DNA from: Nitrosomonas sp.
GTDB taxonomy: Bacteria; Pseudomonadota; Gammaproteobacteria; Burkholderiales; Nitrosomonadaceae
Assembly (NCBI GenBank): GCA_019745325.1
Contig: JAIETK010000028.1
Span: 1-50,148 of the forward strand
DNA length: 50,148 bases
Direction: 5' to 3'
Part shown: positions 28,888-37,281 of the stretch, one piece after another
How the letters are laid out: each line of letters opens with the position of its first letter
Position numbering within the stretch: the stretch's first letter is position 1
Notes under the pieces: model-generated
Told to the model about the DNA's origin: nothing
Databases searched by the model: none
What the model saw: the letters and a program-made list of their open reading frames with translations, nothing else
Position numbers and translations under genes: made by a program

Positions 28888-30162
28888 ATGAGTACAAGTT
28901 ATCTTGAACGGTATGACGCAGCCCCCGATACAGAGAAATTTCCATTGGTACGCCGATGGATGGATACCGAACCGTTACCTTTCTTCAAAGAATTGCGCGA
29001 AAAACGTCCGATTCTAGTAACACCGGATTGCACACTGGTGACCCGGTTTGACGATGTCAGGGAAATTTTGAAAATGTATAAGGTTTTCACCGTCAAACCT
29101 TATGTTCCCAAAATGGATAATTACTTAATGGCGCATGATGACGATGCATTGCATACGCGAGAAAAGTCACTCATGCAATTCATGCTCAATCGTGATGACC
29201 TGCCGAAAGTACGCAACATGGTTGCGGATATTGCCCGTGGCATTCTCGGTAAAGCCAACGGCCAAATCGAGATCGTGAACAGCTTTTGCCGCATGGTTCC
29301 AGCCACGCTGGTACAGGACTATTTCGGCCTAACCGGCGCTAACCGGGAAGATCTGATCGAGTGGTCCTATTGGAACCAATACGATACCTTTCACAACCAT
29401 CCGTTCGATTTGGTGCCTCCGGAATTGTCACAGCGTATCATTGATCGCCATAACGAAACCTCCAAAAAACTGGGCGAGTACATCACCATGCTGATTGCAA
29501 AACGTTTTCTTGCAGTCAAGGCGGAAAAACTCACTTTTTCAACTATCATCCGGTTACGGGACGACATCGTAACCAGAATGTTACGGACCAGCTTCGCCAA
29601 AGAATTGGATTTTGACATCAAGCGTTTGGGTGTCAATGCCGGCGGTCTGCTGATCGGTGCGATTGAAACCACTTCGCAAGCAGTTGCCCAAATATTGCAG
29701 TATCTGTTTCAACATCCGCAATGGCTGGAAGCCGCAAAAACAGCGGCACAAAAAGAAGATACGGCGGATTTCGATGGTATCATTTGGGAAGCGCTGCGGT
29801 TCTCACCGATCACCCCTTATTTATTCCGCACGACCGCAAGCGACTATACCGCGGCTAAAGGAACAAATTATGAGACAGTGCTGCGTACCGGAACCTATGT
29901 GTTGCCGGTGACATTATCGGCAATGTTCGACGAGCGGGCATTCGAATCACCGGATGAATTCATCCCGCAACGCAATTGGTACAACTATTTCCATTTTGGA
30001 TTCGGAAACCACGAATGCTTGGGACGTTATGTCGGAATGGTGATGATTCCCGAAATGGTTCGCCAAGTACTGTTACAGAAAAATATCGAAGCGAAAGGGA
30101 ATATTGATTATAAGGCCGGCCCCTTCCCGGAAGCCTATCAATTATCCTGGACAACACAATAA
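28888..30162 (+). CDS. Cytochrome P450
   Basis: This 424-residue haem-thiolate monooxygenase has Cys377 as haem ligand in HFGFGNHECLGRYVG. The I-helix segment is GGLLIGAIETTSQA, with Glu in place of the usual Asp before Thr-Thr. The ExxR motif is EALR (301-304). The start has a strong ribosome site (GGGAGG). No ferredoxin or reductase gene lies beside it, so electrons may come from elsewhere, possibly via the neighbouring dihaem cytochrome. The substrate cannot be assigned. Its N-terminus has no signal peptide, so it is cytoplasmic, unlike its exported neighbour. Confidence 0.92.
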   Translation: MSTSYLERYDAAPDTEKFPLVRRWMDTEPLPFFKELREKRPILVTPDCTLVTRFDDVREILKMYKVFTVKPYVPKMDNYLMAHDDDALHTREKSLMQFMLNRDDLPKVRNMVADIARGILGKANGQIEIVNSFCRMVPATLVQDYFGLTGANREDLIEWSYWNQYDTFHNHPFDLVPPELSQRIIDRHNETSKKLGEYITMLIAKRFLAVKAEKLTFSTIIRLRDDIVTRMLRTSFAKELDFDIKRLGVNAGGLLIGAIETTSQAVAQILQYLFQHPQWLEAAKTAAQKEDTADFDGIIWEALRFSPITPYLFRTTASDYTAAKGTNYETVLRTGTYVLPVTLSAMFDERAFESPDEFIPQRNWYNYFHFGFGNHECLGRYVGMVMIPEMVRQVLLQKNIEAKGNIDYKAGPFPEAYQLSWTTQ

Positions 30163-30321
30163 CGCTTATTCGGGAAACCGGGGTTCTAAAATACAGAAGC
30201 CTTGAAGTTGCTGCTTTCTTTTGATCAGCTGCTTAACTGCGGATAGTAATAAAATTCAGTGTTCCATAGAAAAAATTGTATGTAATTTAAACTATCGAAC
30301 ACTGGTTATTTCTTCTAACGA

Positions 30322-30513
30322 TCAGTAGTTAGATTTGTCTTCGGTCGAACGAGCCTTTCCGCCACCTTCCTGATCACCCGCAGGAATTTGGTGGAACGGC
30401 TGAATAGTTTTACCATAAGCATCCGGATCAGGGGACTCGGGCGCTGTTGGCTTACCACCGCAAGCAACTAAAACCAAAACTGCTGATACTGCCAATAAAT
30501 ATGTAATTTTCAT
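30322..30513 (-). CDS. Small lipoprotein of unknown function
   Basis: This 63-residue protein has a lipoprotein signal peptide (MKITYLLAVSAVLVLVACGG) with Cys at the LVAC lipobox and a short polar mature part (PDPDAYGKTIQPFHQIPAG). The start has AAGG upstream. Function is not recognisable. The mature chain is disordered-looking and lacks cysteines. It stands alone between the P450 gene and a divergent Mut7-C gene. Confidence 0.7.
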   Translation of the reverse strand: MKITYLLAVSAVLVLVACGGKPTAPESPDPDAYGKTIQPFHQIPAGDQEGGGKARSTEDKSNY

Positions 30514-30677
30514 TTCAAAACCTTCTCTTTTTGTTAATCATTTAATTCACTGCTACGACAGTAGGGAGATTACCGGGTAAGACAGGTTGAAACTTTGATC
30601 TTAATCAAATTACTCCAACCTCGGCTTTAAATACAGCCGCTATTGCCCATACCACTTTTTCATGGACATAGTATTCG

Positions 30678-31442
30678 GTGACTCAGATCGGAATACATTT
30701 TCATCAATCTTTAAATGACTTCCTTGTTCCGGAACTTCGTGACAAGGAAATCCATCAGCGTTTTTCTCGCAAAGCTTCGATCAAGGATATGATTGAATCC
30801 TTTAACGTGCCGCATACCGAAGTTGCGTTGATTCTGGTTAATGGACAGGCTGTGGATTTTGACTATCTTGTGCACGATACCGATCATATCGAGGTTTATC
30901 CAACCCTTGAAAAGTGCCCGGTTTCAACGCAGTTACGCCTTCGCCCCGAATTACCGCATCCGCTTACATTTGTGGCCGACACCAATCTCGGCAAGCTGGC
31001 GCGTTATCTTAGATTGCTAGGTTTTGACTGTCTCTACCGAAATGATTTTGACGACAACACGATCGCTGAAATCTCACATGACCAACAGCGCATGCTGCTG
31101 ACCCGGGATCGATCGCTATTACAACGCAAGATCATCATTTTCGGCTATTTTGTTAGAGCGGATATCCCTAAGATACAGATACACGAAGTTTTGAAAAAAT
31201 TTGATCTGTATCCGACGATCAAACCTCTGACACGCTGCACCCGTTGCAATGGTCATTTAACAAAAATCGCCAAACAACAAATTGACCACCGTTTGCAGCC
31301 ACTCACGAAAAAATACTACGATAAATTCTTAACTTGTCAGGACTGCGGACAAATTTACTGGCAGGGAAGCCACCACCCGCGCATACAAGTGCTGATTAAT
31401 GAGTTCATTAAAACTGATCAGTATCTTCATAGTAATAAATGA
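30678..31442 (+). CDS. Mut7-C RNase-domain protein with N-terminal ubiquitin-like domain
   Basis: This 254-residue protein has two domains. Residues 1-85 form the Mut7-C ubiquitin-like part (ILVNGQAVDFDYLVHDTDHI). Residues 95-250 form a PIN-like Mut7-C nuclease domain with FVADTNLGKLARYLRLLGFD (acidic Asp), LLTRDRSLLQRK and a zinc ribbon (CTRCNG and CQDCGQIYW). Members of this family are proposed RNases with no fully settled role in bacteria. The start is GTG at 30678 with no clear ribosome site. It has no obvious operon partners. Confidence 0.8.
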   Translation: MTQIGIHFHQSLNDFLVPELRDKEIHQRFSRKASIKDMIESFNVPHTEVALILVNGQAVDFDYLVHDTDHIEVYPTLEKCPVSTQLRLRPELPHPLTFVADTNLGKLARYLRLLGFDCLYRNDFDDNTIAEISHDQQRMLLTRDRSLLQRKIIIFGYFVRADIPKIQIHEVLKKFDLYPTIKPLTRCTRCNGHLTKIAKQQIDHRLQPLTKKYYDKFLTCQDCGQIYWQGSHHPRIQVLINEFIKTDQYLHSNK

Positions 31443-31472
31443 TCGCCCCCCGCCCGTCGCAGGAAAGGGCTT

Positions 31473-31856
31473 TCAATCATCACAAACGGTCTCTTCGATA
31501 TGCCGGAACATTGAACTGGCAGAGAAACTAAACCAATTACCCGAATCAGTGCGATGCGCACCGATCACATCACCCGTCGCATCCCGGTCGGGATAAAGCA
31601 ACATCGTGATCGAACGGGCCTGGTGGCGCTGACAATCAAACTCATACTGTGTTTTGACCGCACGGAAACCACCCTTTTGCATTTCTTCATAACTGGATCG
31701 TACCCAGATTTTCCGGAGCGCCCCGTCCTTAAATATCGTGCCCGGATCAAAATAATGTGTCTCGCTATTTTTTGCCGCAATATCCACTTTGATCCATTCC
31801 GCATGCGCAGGACTGACAATCAATAGCAGTATTAACATTGATAAGCAATTCTTCAT
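31473..31856 (-). CDS. Secreted surface-adhesin E-like protein
   Basis: This 127-residue protein from the ATG at 31856 has a signal peptide (MKNCLSMLILLLIVSPAHA). The mature part starts EWIKVDIAAKNSETHYFDPG and continues with RKIWVRSSYEEMQKGG and YEFDCQRHQARSIT. This pattern, one domain with paired cysteines at FDCQ and the C-terminal EETVCDD, matches the Adhesin_E-like family of small betaproteobacterial secreted proteins. A longer frame to 31892 adds 12 residues and is less likely. Function unknown. Confidence 0.75.
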   Translation of the reverse strand: MKNCLSMLILLLIVSPAHAEWIKVDIAAKNSETHYFDPGTIFKDGALRKIWVRSSYEEMQKGGFRAVKTQYEFDCQRHQARSITMLLYPDRDATGDVIGAHRTDSGNWFSFSASSMFRHIEETVCDD

Positions 31857-32227
31857 TTTTGACGAATAATCTGGTTGTTTTAATTGTTTCATCCGCCCGC
31901 ACTCTCAAGTAAGAAGTCATTCAGGCGCGCTTCGTGTCTTTCTGCAACAATGCCATAATAGTGCGCCATTTTGCCATTAAATAGTTTTAACTGCAGGCGT
32001 TTTTCCACTATTCTTATCATCCGTTCGATTAGATCCGGCCAGTGACTTAATTCGAAAAATTCTCTCGAATTATCACGGTCATAGATCTGTTATGAATTTT
32101 AAAATTTCTGATATAACAATTTTTGTGAAAAATACTGCACTACATTGAGTTTGCGGTGCTCTTCTCATGAATTCTCAAAGGTACTGGTTACATAAAAATT
32201 ATGGATAGTCTTAATCTGGAGTTGAAC
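31857..32227. other. Intergenic region upstream of the ExbB-ExbD-TonB-like operon
   Basis: This 370-bp region has no gene I can support. TAATTCGA (32048-32055) has a perfect inverted copy TCGAATTA at 32065-32072 with a 9-nt spacer, which could be a regulator-binding site. The downstream AT-rich stretch (about 32096-32140) is a plausible promoter zone. Confidence 0.45.
32048..32072. promoter_or_regulatory. 8-bp inverted repeat, possible operator
   Basis: The arms TAATTCGA and TCGAATTA are exact complements separated by AAAATTCTC. It lies about 155 bp upstream of the first gene of the ExbB-ExbD-TonB-like operon. It does not match the Fur consensus as I know it, and no T tract follows, so an operator for an unknown regulator is the simplest guess. 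Confidence 0.35.
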
Positions 32228-32878
32228 ATGATGGAAGAACTAAATCAGGCCTGGATAATGTTGAAGCTTGGCGGAATCATCATCATTCCGCTGGTTTTAT
32301 TGGGCATAATCGCAGTAGCGATTATGCTTGAAAAGGCATTTATCTATTGGCGGTATGCCCGGCTTTCCAGCGATTTGCTCAATCTGGTGGAAACCTATGG
32401 CTTCAAATGGAACGACCTGGAAAAAATTCTTTCCGGACTAGATAGCCGTCATTATTACAAGCGGTTCTTTGAAGTTGTCATTTCCAATCGCCACCAACCC
32501 GCTTGGTGGACGGAATCGCGCGCCGCCGATGAAGCGCAAATTATTGAAGAATCGCTTGCGCGCCGGCTCTGGGCGCTGGAAACCATCGTCACTGCCGCAC
32601 CGCTGTTGGGTCTGGTGGGAACCGTAATCGGCATGATGCGGGCATTCCAGGTAATCGGTAGTGAAGGTCTGGTCAATCCGACGGCGGTTACTGGCGGCGT
32701 TGCAGAAGCATTGATTGCAACCGTCGTCGGACTGGCCATTGCGCTGGTAGCATTGTTCGGTTTCAATTATTTTTCCCGTTTGCAGTCGCTGACCATGGAT
32801 GAAATGGAACGATTAGGTACTCGGCTGATCGACAACATCCGTCTGGATCAACAGGATAATCTCGATGAAACTGCGTAA
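32228..32878 (+). CDS. exbB: ExbB/TolQ-type proton channel subunit
   Basis: This 216-residue inner-membrane protein from the MotA/TolQ/ExbB family couples proton flow to energy transfer through TonB- or TolA-like partners. It has three membrane segments (LGGIIIIPLVLLGIIAVAIM, the TAAPLLGLVGTVIGMM segment, and VAEALIATVVGLAIALVALF). The motif TAAPLLGLVGTVIGMMRAF is diagnostic. I choose the ATG at 32228 because CTGGAG lies 6 bp upstream; an alternative start at 32201 adds nine residues. It overlaps the next gene by 14 bp. Confidence 0.9.
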   Translation: MMEELNQAWIMLKLGGIIIIPLVLLGIIAVAIMLEKAFIYWRYARLSSDLLNLVETYGFKWNDLEKILSGLDSRHYYKRFFEVVISNRHQPAWWTESRAADEAQIIEESLARRLWALETIVTAAPLLGLVGTVIGMMRAFQVIGSEGLVNPTAVTGGVAEALIATVVGLAIALVALFGFNYFSRLQSLTMDEMERLGTRLIDNIRLDQQDNLDETA

Positions 32879-33266
32879 AACCCGATCGGTCCAGAAAGGC
32901 AAAATCGAGATCATTCCGATGATCGACGTAATGTTTTTCTTGCTGGCGACATTCATGCTGGCTTCGTTATCGATGCAGAACCTGGATTCATTGCAAGTTG
33001 ATCTGCCTGAAGGACAAGCGGAAAAACTGAGCGCGGAAAAGCCGGTCACGCTGACATTAACCAAAGACAGCAAAATCTTTATCAACCAGACGGCCGTCAC
33101 ACTCGATACGCTCGCCAGTACGCTAAAACCACTGCTTGCGGACTCCAAGCAAAAATTGATCGTATCCGCGGATACCGAAGCACCACAAGGAATCGTGGTA
33201 CAAGCCATGCTGCGTGCCCGTACTGCCGGCGCGCAGCATTTCTTGATCGCCGTTAGGCACAAATAG
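32865..33266 (+). CDS. exbD: ExbD/TolR-type biopolymer transport protein
   Basis: This 133-residue partner of ExbB has one membrane helix containing the conserved Asp21 (EIIPMIDVMFFLLATFMLA), the proton-carrying residue, and a periplasmic domain (VTLTLTKDSKIFINQ). It overlaps exbB by 14 bp and is followed after 9 bp by the TonB-like gene, so the three form one operon. Confidence 0.92.
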   Translation: MKLRKTRSVQKGKIEIIPMIDVMFFLLATFMLASLSMQNLDSLQVDLPEGQAEKLSAEKPVTLTLTKDSKIFINQTAVTLDTLASTLKPLLADSKQKLIVSADTEAPQGIVVQAMLRARTAGAQHFLIAVRHK

Positions 33267-33275
33267 CGGAAATAC

Positions 33276-34142
33276 ATGGCAAGCTCACGATCGAGAGAAA
33301 TTCGCCTGTGGTGGCCATTGCCGCTGGCTGCGCTCATCTGGCTGCTGATCGTATGGGCTTTGGGTTTCTTTTTATCGCTGCCGGAAGTTGACATTGAGAC
33401 GCCGCCGCCCATCGCGGCAAGTTTCATCGATTTGCACGAAGACGAGAATGCCTCCAGTTCCATGCCGGCTGCTGCTCCCAGTCCGCCACCGCCGCAACCG
33501 GAAAAACCCAAAGCTGTGGAAGAACCCAAGCCAGCAACAAAACCGCTACCCCAGCCCGCGCCAGCGCCATCTTCGCGACCGCAGCCAAAACCCAAGGCTG
33601 CCGAGCAACCTAAACTCAAGACACCCATACCGGCAAAAGAAGTTGCCAAATCCGCACCTTCCACACAAGCGCCAGCCGATGCGCCGGCTGATCTATCCGA
33701 ATATATTAAATCCCGCCGCCAAGCTGCAGGAATTTTCGACAACCCCGAAACAGCCGCCGCTAGTAGCGCCGCAAAACAACCTTCCGCGGACGAAATCCGC
33801 ATGGCCAATATCCGGCGGAATCTGCAAACCTCCGGTACCAGCGGCATCTTTCAGATACTGCGCATAGGCCCGCGCACCGCCGAATTCTCGTTCCGCGCCT
33901 GGACAACGGGACAAAGCAATCCGCGCTTACAAATGATTCAAGTCACCGCCGGTCCGGAGGGCGATATCGAGCGTGCCATCATCCGCCGCATGATCCAATT
34001 GATCCGGGAATATTACAAGGAAGATTTCAACTGGGAATCGCACCGTTTGCATCGCGTGGTTGTGCTTTCGGCACGAGAAAAAGATACCGCGGCACTGGAA
34101 GATTTTTTGATGCGTGAGTTCTTTATCAACCCCGTGCGATAA
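33276..34142 (+). CDS. TonB-like protein with Pro-rich linker and unusual C-terminus
   Basis: This 288-residue protein has the architecture of an energy transducer: a short cytoplasmic start, one membrane helix (LPLAALIWLLIVWALGFF) and a Pro/Lys-rich periplasmic linker (about residues 60-145). The C-terminal domain (RTAEFSFRAWTTGQSNPRLQ to LREFFINPVR-like end) does not show the standard TonB C-terminal pattern. It may be a distant TonB relative or a different periplasmic effector. It follows exbB-exbD without a gap. No TonB-dependent receptor gene is nearby. A decayed copy of its 3' end lies at about 37125-37229. Confidence 0.75.
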   Translation: MASSRSREIRLWWPLPLAALIWLLIVWALGFFLSLPEVDIETPPPIAASFIDLHEDENASSSMPAAAPSPPPPQPEKPKAVEEPKPATKPLPQPAPAPSSRPQPKPKAAEQPKLKTPIPAKEVAKSAPSTQAPADAPADLSEYIKSRRQAAGIFDNPETAAASSAAKQPSADEIRMANIRRNLQTSGTSGIFQILRIGPRTAEFSFRAWTTGQSNPRLQMIQVTAGPEGDIERAIIRRMIQLIREYYKEDFNWESHRLHRVVVLSAREKDTAALEDFLMREFFINPVR

Positions 34143-34273
34143 AAATCTTTTAAGGTTCTTTTCTACGCGTCGTATTTATAACTATATTTCGTTTTAACAG
34201 TCCTTTGGACTCGTCTGAAAAACAACGGTTTGTTTATAACTTATCCATTCCAACTATCATTCAACGGCCTGCA

Positions 34274-35554
34274 ATGATCAGCAATTCAAGCATAGAAATC
34301 CCTATCCTGGATTTAAAAGTGGGCATGTATGTCAGCCAATTGGATCGCCCTTGGCTGGATACACCTTTCCCGCTGCAGGGTGTGCTAATGCGGACAGAGA
34401 AAGATATTGAAGCCTTAAAGAAAATTTGCCAGTTTGTCTTTGTCGATATTGAACGCAGCGAACCTTTCGTAGTACAGAAGCATTTGCCTTTCGCGGTTTT
34501 TAACCAAGCCACATCATCGGCAAATCAGAATAAATCCAGTAATAGCGAGAAGCTGTTGCAACTGGATCCACTACTGCAACGCGTGAAGACATACGACGAT
34601 TTCCGCACTGCCGAACAGGAAATACCTGCTGCCACGAAAGCATACGATTTCACACTCGCTTTGCTGGATGACATTACAAACAATATTGAGCGCGGCATTA
34701 AATTTGATATACACGCCGCGCATGAAGTCGTGGATACGTTATGCGAAAGCGTTATCCGGAATCCTGATGCAGCACTTTTGCTTGCACAGCTAAAATCAAC
34801 CGGAAAGGAACTATACGACAGCGCAGTCAAAACTTCGGTACATATGCTCGCATTCGGCCGGCACTTGGGCCTTCCACGCCGGGAATTGTCAGTGCTTGGA
34901 TTAGGCGGGTTACTGATGGATATCGGCAAGCAACGCTTACCTAAGGAAATTCAAACCAAAAGAAGCATGTATCTTAAGCCTGAGGAACGAAAATTGATGA
35001 AACAACACATCGCGTACAGTCAAGAAATCGTTACTCAGTTATGCAATGTCTCGGATGAAGTCATCAAGATCGTTACCCAGCATCACGAACGGGAAAATGG
35101 CAATGGTTATCCGCTGAACTTATACGCCAATCAAATTCATCCCTATGGCCGTATGGCCGCAGTCGTCGATAGTTATGAAGAATTGATCTGGGGCCAGCCC
35201 GGTATGCCTGGCTTGAGACCATTCGAGGCGATCAAGGAACTCAAGGGAAATGCGCAAAATGGCCTCAACTTTGCATTGGTAGAACAATTCGCCCATTGCA
35301 TCAGTATTTTCCCGGTTGGCTGCTTAGTCGAACTCAACACCGGAGAAGTTGCGATTGTACTCTCGCAAAACCGGACTCAACGTTTCTTGCCGCGCATTAT
35401 GGTCATTTGCGATGCAAAGAAAAAACCTTATGATAATCCCGCTACGGTTGACTTAAAAAAATTCGACCTAAGTCCGGCGGGAGTTCCCTATAAAATTATC
35501 AACGACTTACCCCAAGGCGCTTATGGGATTGATCCGAAGAAATTCTATCTGTAA
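34274..35554 (+). CDS. HD-GYP domain protein with DUF3391, altered HD motif
   Basis: This 426-residue protein (from MISNSSIEIPILDLKVGMYV) has an N-terminal DUF3391 (about residues 1-110) and a C-terminal HD-GYP domain that normally cleaves c-di-GMP. The GYP motif is intact (QHHERENGNGYPLNL) and the later Asp is present (MAAVVDSYEELI). The HD dyad, usually LLHDIGK, reads LLMDIGKQRLPKEI here, so the first metal-binding His is replaced by Met. Activity is therefore uncertain. A longer frame begins at a TTG at 34205. It lies 11 bp before the EAL gene, so the pair is probably one c-di-GMP module. Confidence 0.85.
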   Translation: MISNSSIEIPILDLKVGMYVSQLDRPWLDTPFPLQGVLMRTEKDIEALKKICQFVFVDIERSEPFVVQKHLPFAVFNQATSSANQNKSSNSEKLLQLDPLLQRVKTYDDFRTAEQEIPAATKAYDFTLALLDDITNNIERGIKFDIHAAHEVVDTLCESVIRNPDAALLLAQLKSTGKELYDSAVKTSVHMLAFGRHLGLPRRELSVLGLGGLLMDIGKQRLPKEIQTKRSMYLKPEERKLMKQHIAYSQEIVTQLCNVSDEVIKIVTQHHERENGNGYPLNLYANQIHPYGRMAAVVDSYEELIWGQPGMPGLRPFEAIKELKGNAQNGLNFALVEQFAHCISIFPVGCLVELNTGEVAIVLSQNRTQRFLPRIMVICDAKKKPYDNPATVDLKKFDLSPAGVPYKIINDLPQGAYGIDPKKFYL

Positions 35555-35565
35555 CCCCTTCCATC

Positions 35566-36900
35566 ATGCCAATTCTAAGTTATCCAAATTTTTTACAAAC
35601 GGCTGAGCGCAAGTTATCGGATTCCGGCAACGCCTGCGGAAATCATGCTGTTCTGACCATTAATCTTGGTCGGCTTGCCGAACTGGACGGAATACTGGGC
35701 TATGCAGCCGTCGATCAAATCATACAGACAATCGCCACGCAACTTGCAGACGCGCTTAATCCGGAAGATCTGACCGGTATTACCGGACGTCATCAGGTCA
35801 GTTGCTTATTGGTCAATTTACTGGCCCATGCTCATGCCGTATTGGCTGCTCATAAGATTACCAGAATTCTAAACGCGCCGTTTCCACTTGGAAGGCAGAA
35901 TATCCTGTTGAACCCGTGCATCGGGGTGGCATATGGCTGCGATAAAAATAGCACAATTGATCTCATGATGCGCAACGCCAGCCTTGCCATGCAACAGGCA
36001 TTGCAAGAAAAAGAATTGATCAAGCTCTTTGTAGAGAACCCGGAAGATGCCTATCTGACCCAACTCCATCTCTGGTCTGACTTGAACGAAGCAATCGAAA
36101 CCAGCGCCCTGCATTTACAATTTCAACCGCAATTCTCCGTTGCCAGCGGCAAAATCGAATCGACGGAAGCGCTGTTGCGTTGGACGCATCCACAGCATGG
36201 ACCGATTAGACCGGATAAACTGATTCAGGTCGCGGAAGGCTCGATACTGATGCCCAAGCTCACGCAATGGGTTTTACATACCGCATTACGCGAGTGTTCA
36301 ACTTACCGCAAAGCAGGGATTGATGCGGGAGTGTCCATCAACTTTTCCGCTGACGATCTGCGCGAACCGGACATCATCGACTTGACCGCGCAAGCGCTCA
36401 ATATTTGGAACATTCCTTCAGATCGCATTACCGTTGAAGTTACGGAAACCGCTGTGATGGAAACCAACCGGAATATTCTTGACACGCTTACCCATCTGAA
36501 AGACATGGGGTTAAAACTTTCCATGGATGACTTCGGTACCGGTTATTCCTCGATGTCGCGCATGCTGGAACTGCCGTTGGACGAGGTTAAAATCGATATG
36601 ATTTTCGTGAGGCAAATGACAACGCACCCCAAACACGAAAGAATTGTCGATTCCATCATTAACCTTGCACATCAGTTGAATTTAACGGTCGTTGCGGAAG
36701 GCGTGGAAGATATCGATACCTTCAGGCGGTTGACCGAACTTGGCTGCGATGTGATTCAAGGATACTTGATTGGCAAGCCGATGCCGCTCACAGACTTCAT
36801 CAAAACCGTCAGCCAGCAATCCTTCGAATTTCTTCAACCGGCATTGTCTGAAGCCGGAAATAGCGATCAGTCGATACCGGGAATCATGAATTCACGCTGA
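35566..36900 (+). CDS. Degenerate GGDEF plus intact EAL domain protein
   Basis: This 444-residue protein carries an N-terminal diguanylate-cyclase-like domain. Its signature position reads GRHQV (residues 74-78) instead of GGDEF, so it should not make c-di-GMP. The C-terminal EAL domain (from about 170) has the conserved residues: EAL 201-203 in TEALLRW, SINFSADD, VEVTETAVM, DDFGTGYSS, EVKID, AEGVED and QGYLIGKPM. It is therefore probably an active phosphodiesterase that degrades c-di-GMP. No signal peptide or membrane helix is visible, so it is likely cytoplasmic. It follows the HD-GYP gene closely. Confidence 0.9.
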   Translation: MPILSYPNFLQTAERKLSDSGNACGNHAVLTINLGRLAELDGILGYAAVDQIIQTIATQLADALNPEDLTGITGRHQVSCLLVNLLAHAHAVLAAHKITRILNAPFPLGRQNILLNPCIGVAYGCDKNSTIDLMMRNASLAMQQALQEKELIKLFVENPEDAYLTQLHLWSDLNEAIETSALHLQFQPQFSVASGKIESTEALLRWTHPQHGPIRPDKLIQVAEGSILMPKLTQWVLHTALRECSTYRKAGIDAGVSINFSADDLREPDIIDLTAQALNIWNIPSDRITVEVTETAVMETNRNILDTLTHLKDMGLKLSMDDFGTGYSSMSRMLELPLDEVKIDMIFVRQMTTHPKHERIVDSIINLAHQLNLTVVAEGVEDIDTFRRLTELGCDVIQGYLIGKPMPLTDFIKTVSQQSFEFLQPALSEAGNSDQSIPGIMNSR

Positions 36901-36915
36901 TCGGCCAGCAAGCCA

Positions 36916-37115
36916 GAATAGTCGCTATCCGCAGAAAGATCTTGCGATGCGCAGACCGAAACCGTTTTCTTACCCAGTGAGCACGAAAAGATGATTTGCT
37001 CGTGCGACTAGCAATGCGACCCCGCCGCTCATCCGTGAATAGAGATCAAACCTAGCAACCCGGCGGCATATGCAAACGCTTTCAAACCAATAACGCGTAA
37101 TGCTTTTTGAGAAAT
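36916..37115 (-). pseudogene. Decayed 5' copy of the secreted hypothetical gene at 49170-49679
   Basis: This segment matches 49510-49706 almost base for base (about 90% identical by eye) on the same strand. It covers the first about 55 codons of the intact gene plus the last codons of its upstream GH19 neighbour. It has lost the rest. Two in-frame stops are visible: the Trp codon after IHG reads TGA, and the Gln codon after SHC reads TAG. A one-base insertion lies near the start side. Most differences are G-to-A or C-to-T changes. Confidence 0.88.
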
Positions 37116-37124
37116 GACGAGTTC

Positions 37125-37229
37125 GGATTCAACTAGGAATCGCGGCGTTCGCATCGCTTGGTTTGTACTATCAGCGCGAGGAAAAGATACTGCGGTGCCG
37201 GAAGATTTTCTGACTGCGCAAATTTTGTA
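37125..37229 (+). pseudogene. Decayed 3' fragment of a TonB-like gene
   Basis: This stretch aligns with about 34022-34129 in the intact TonB-like gene (roughly 75-80% identity by eye). Shared blocks include TTCAACT-GGAATCGC, GCATCGC, GAAAAGATAC and GGAAGATTTT. An in-frame TAG stands where the intact gene has TGG. It abuts the pseudogene on its left, so this locus is a scar of two unrelated fragments. Confidence 0.75.
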
Positions 37230-37281
37230 AGTCCACCAGGATAAGATCCTTTGTTTTATGCTGCTGTTTTCCCTAATCCAG

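Noticed and set aside
32813..33847. 344-codon open frame on the minus strand opposite exbD and the TonB-like gene
   Set aside because: It is antisense to three clear, overlapping genes. Its Ala/Gly/Ser-rich content is what the reverse complement of a Pro-rich linker gives, and no domain or ribosome site supports it.
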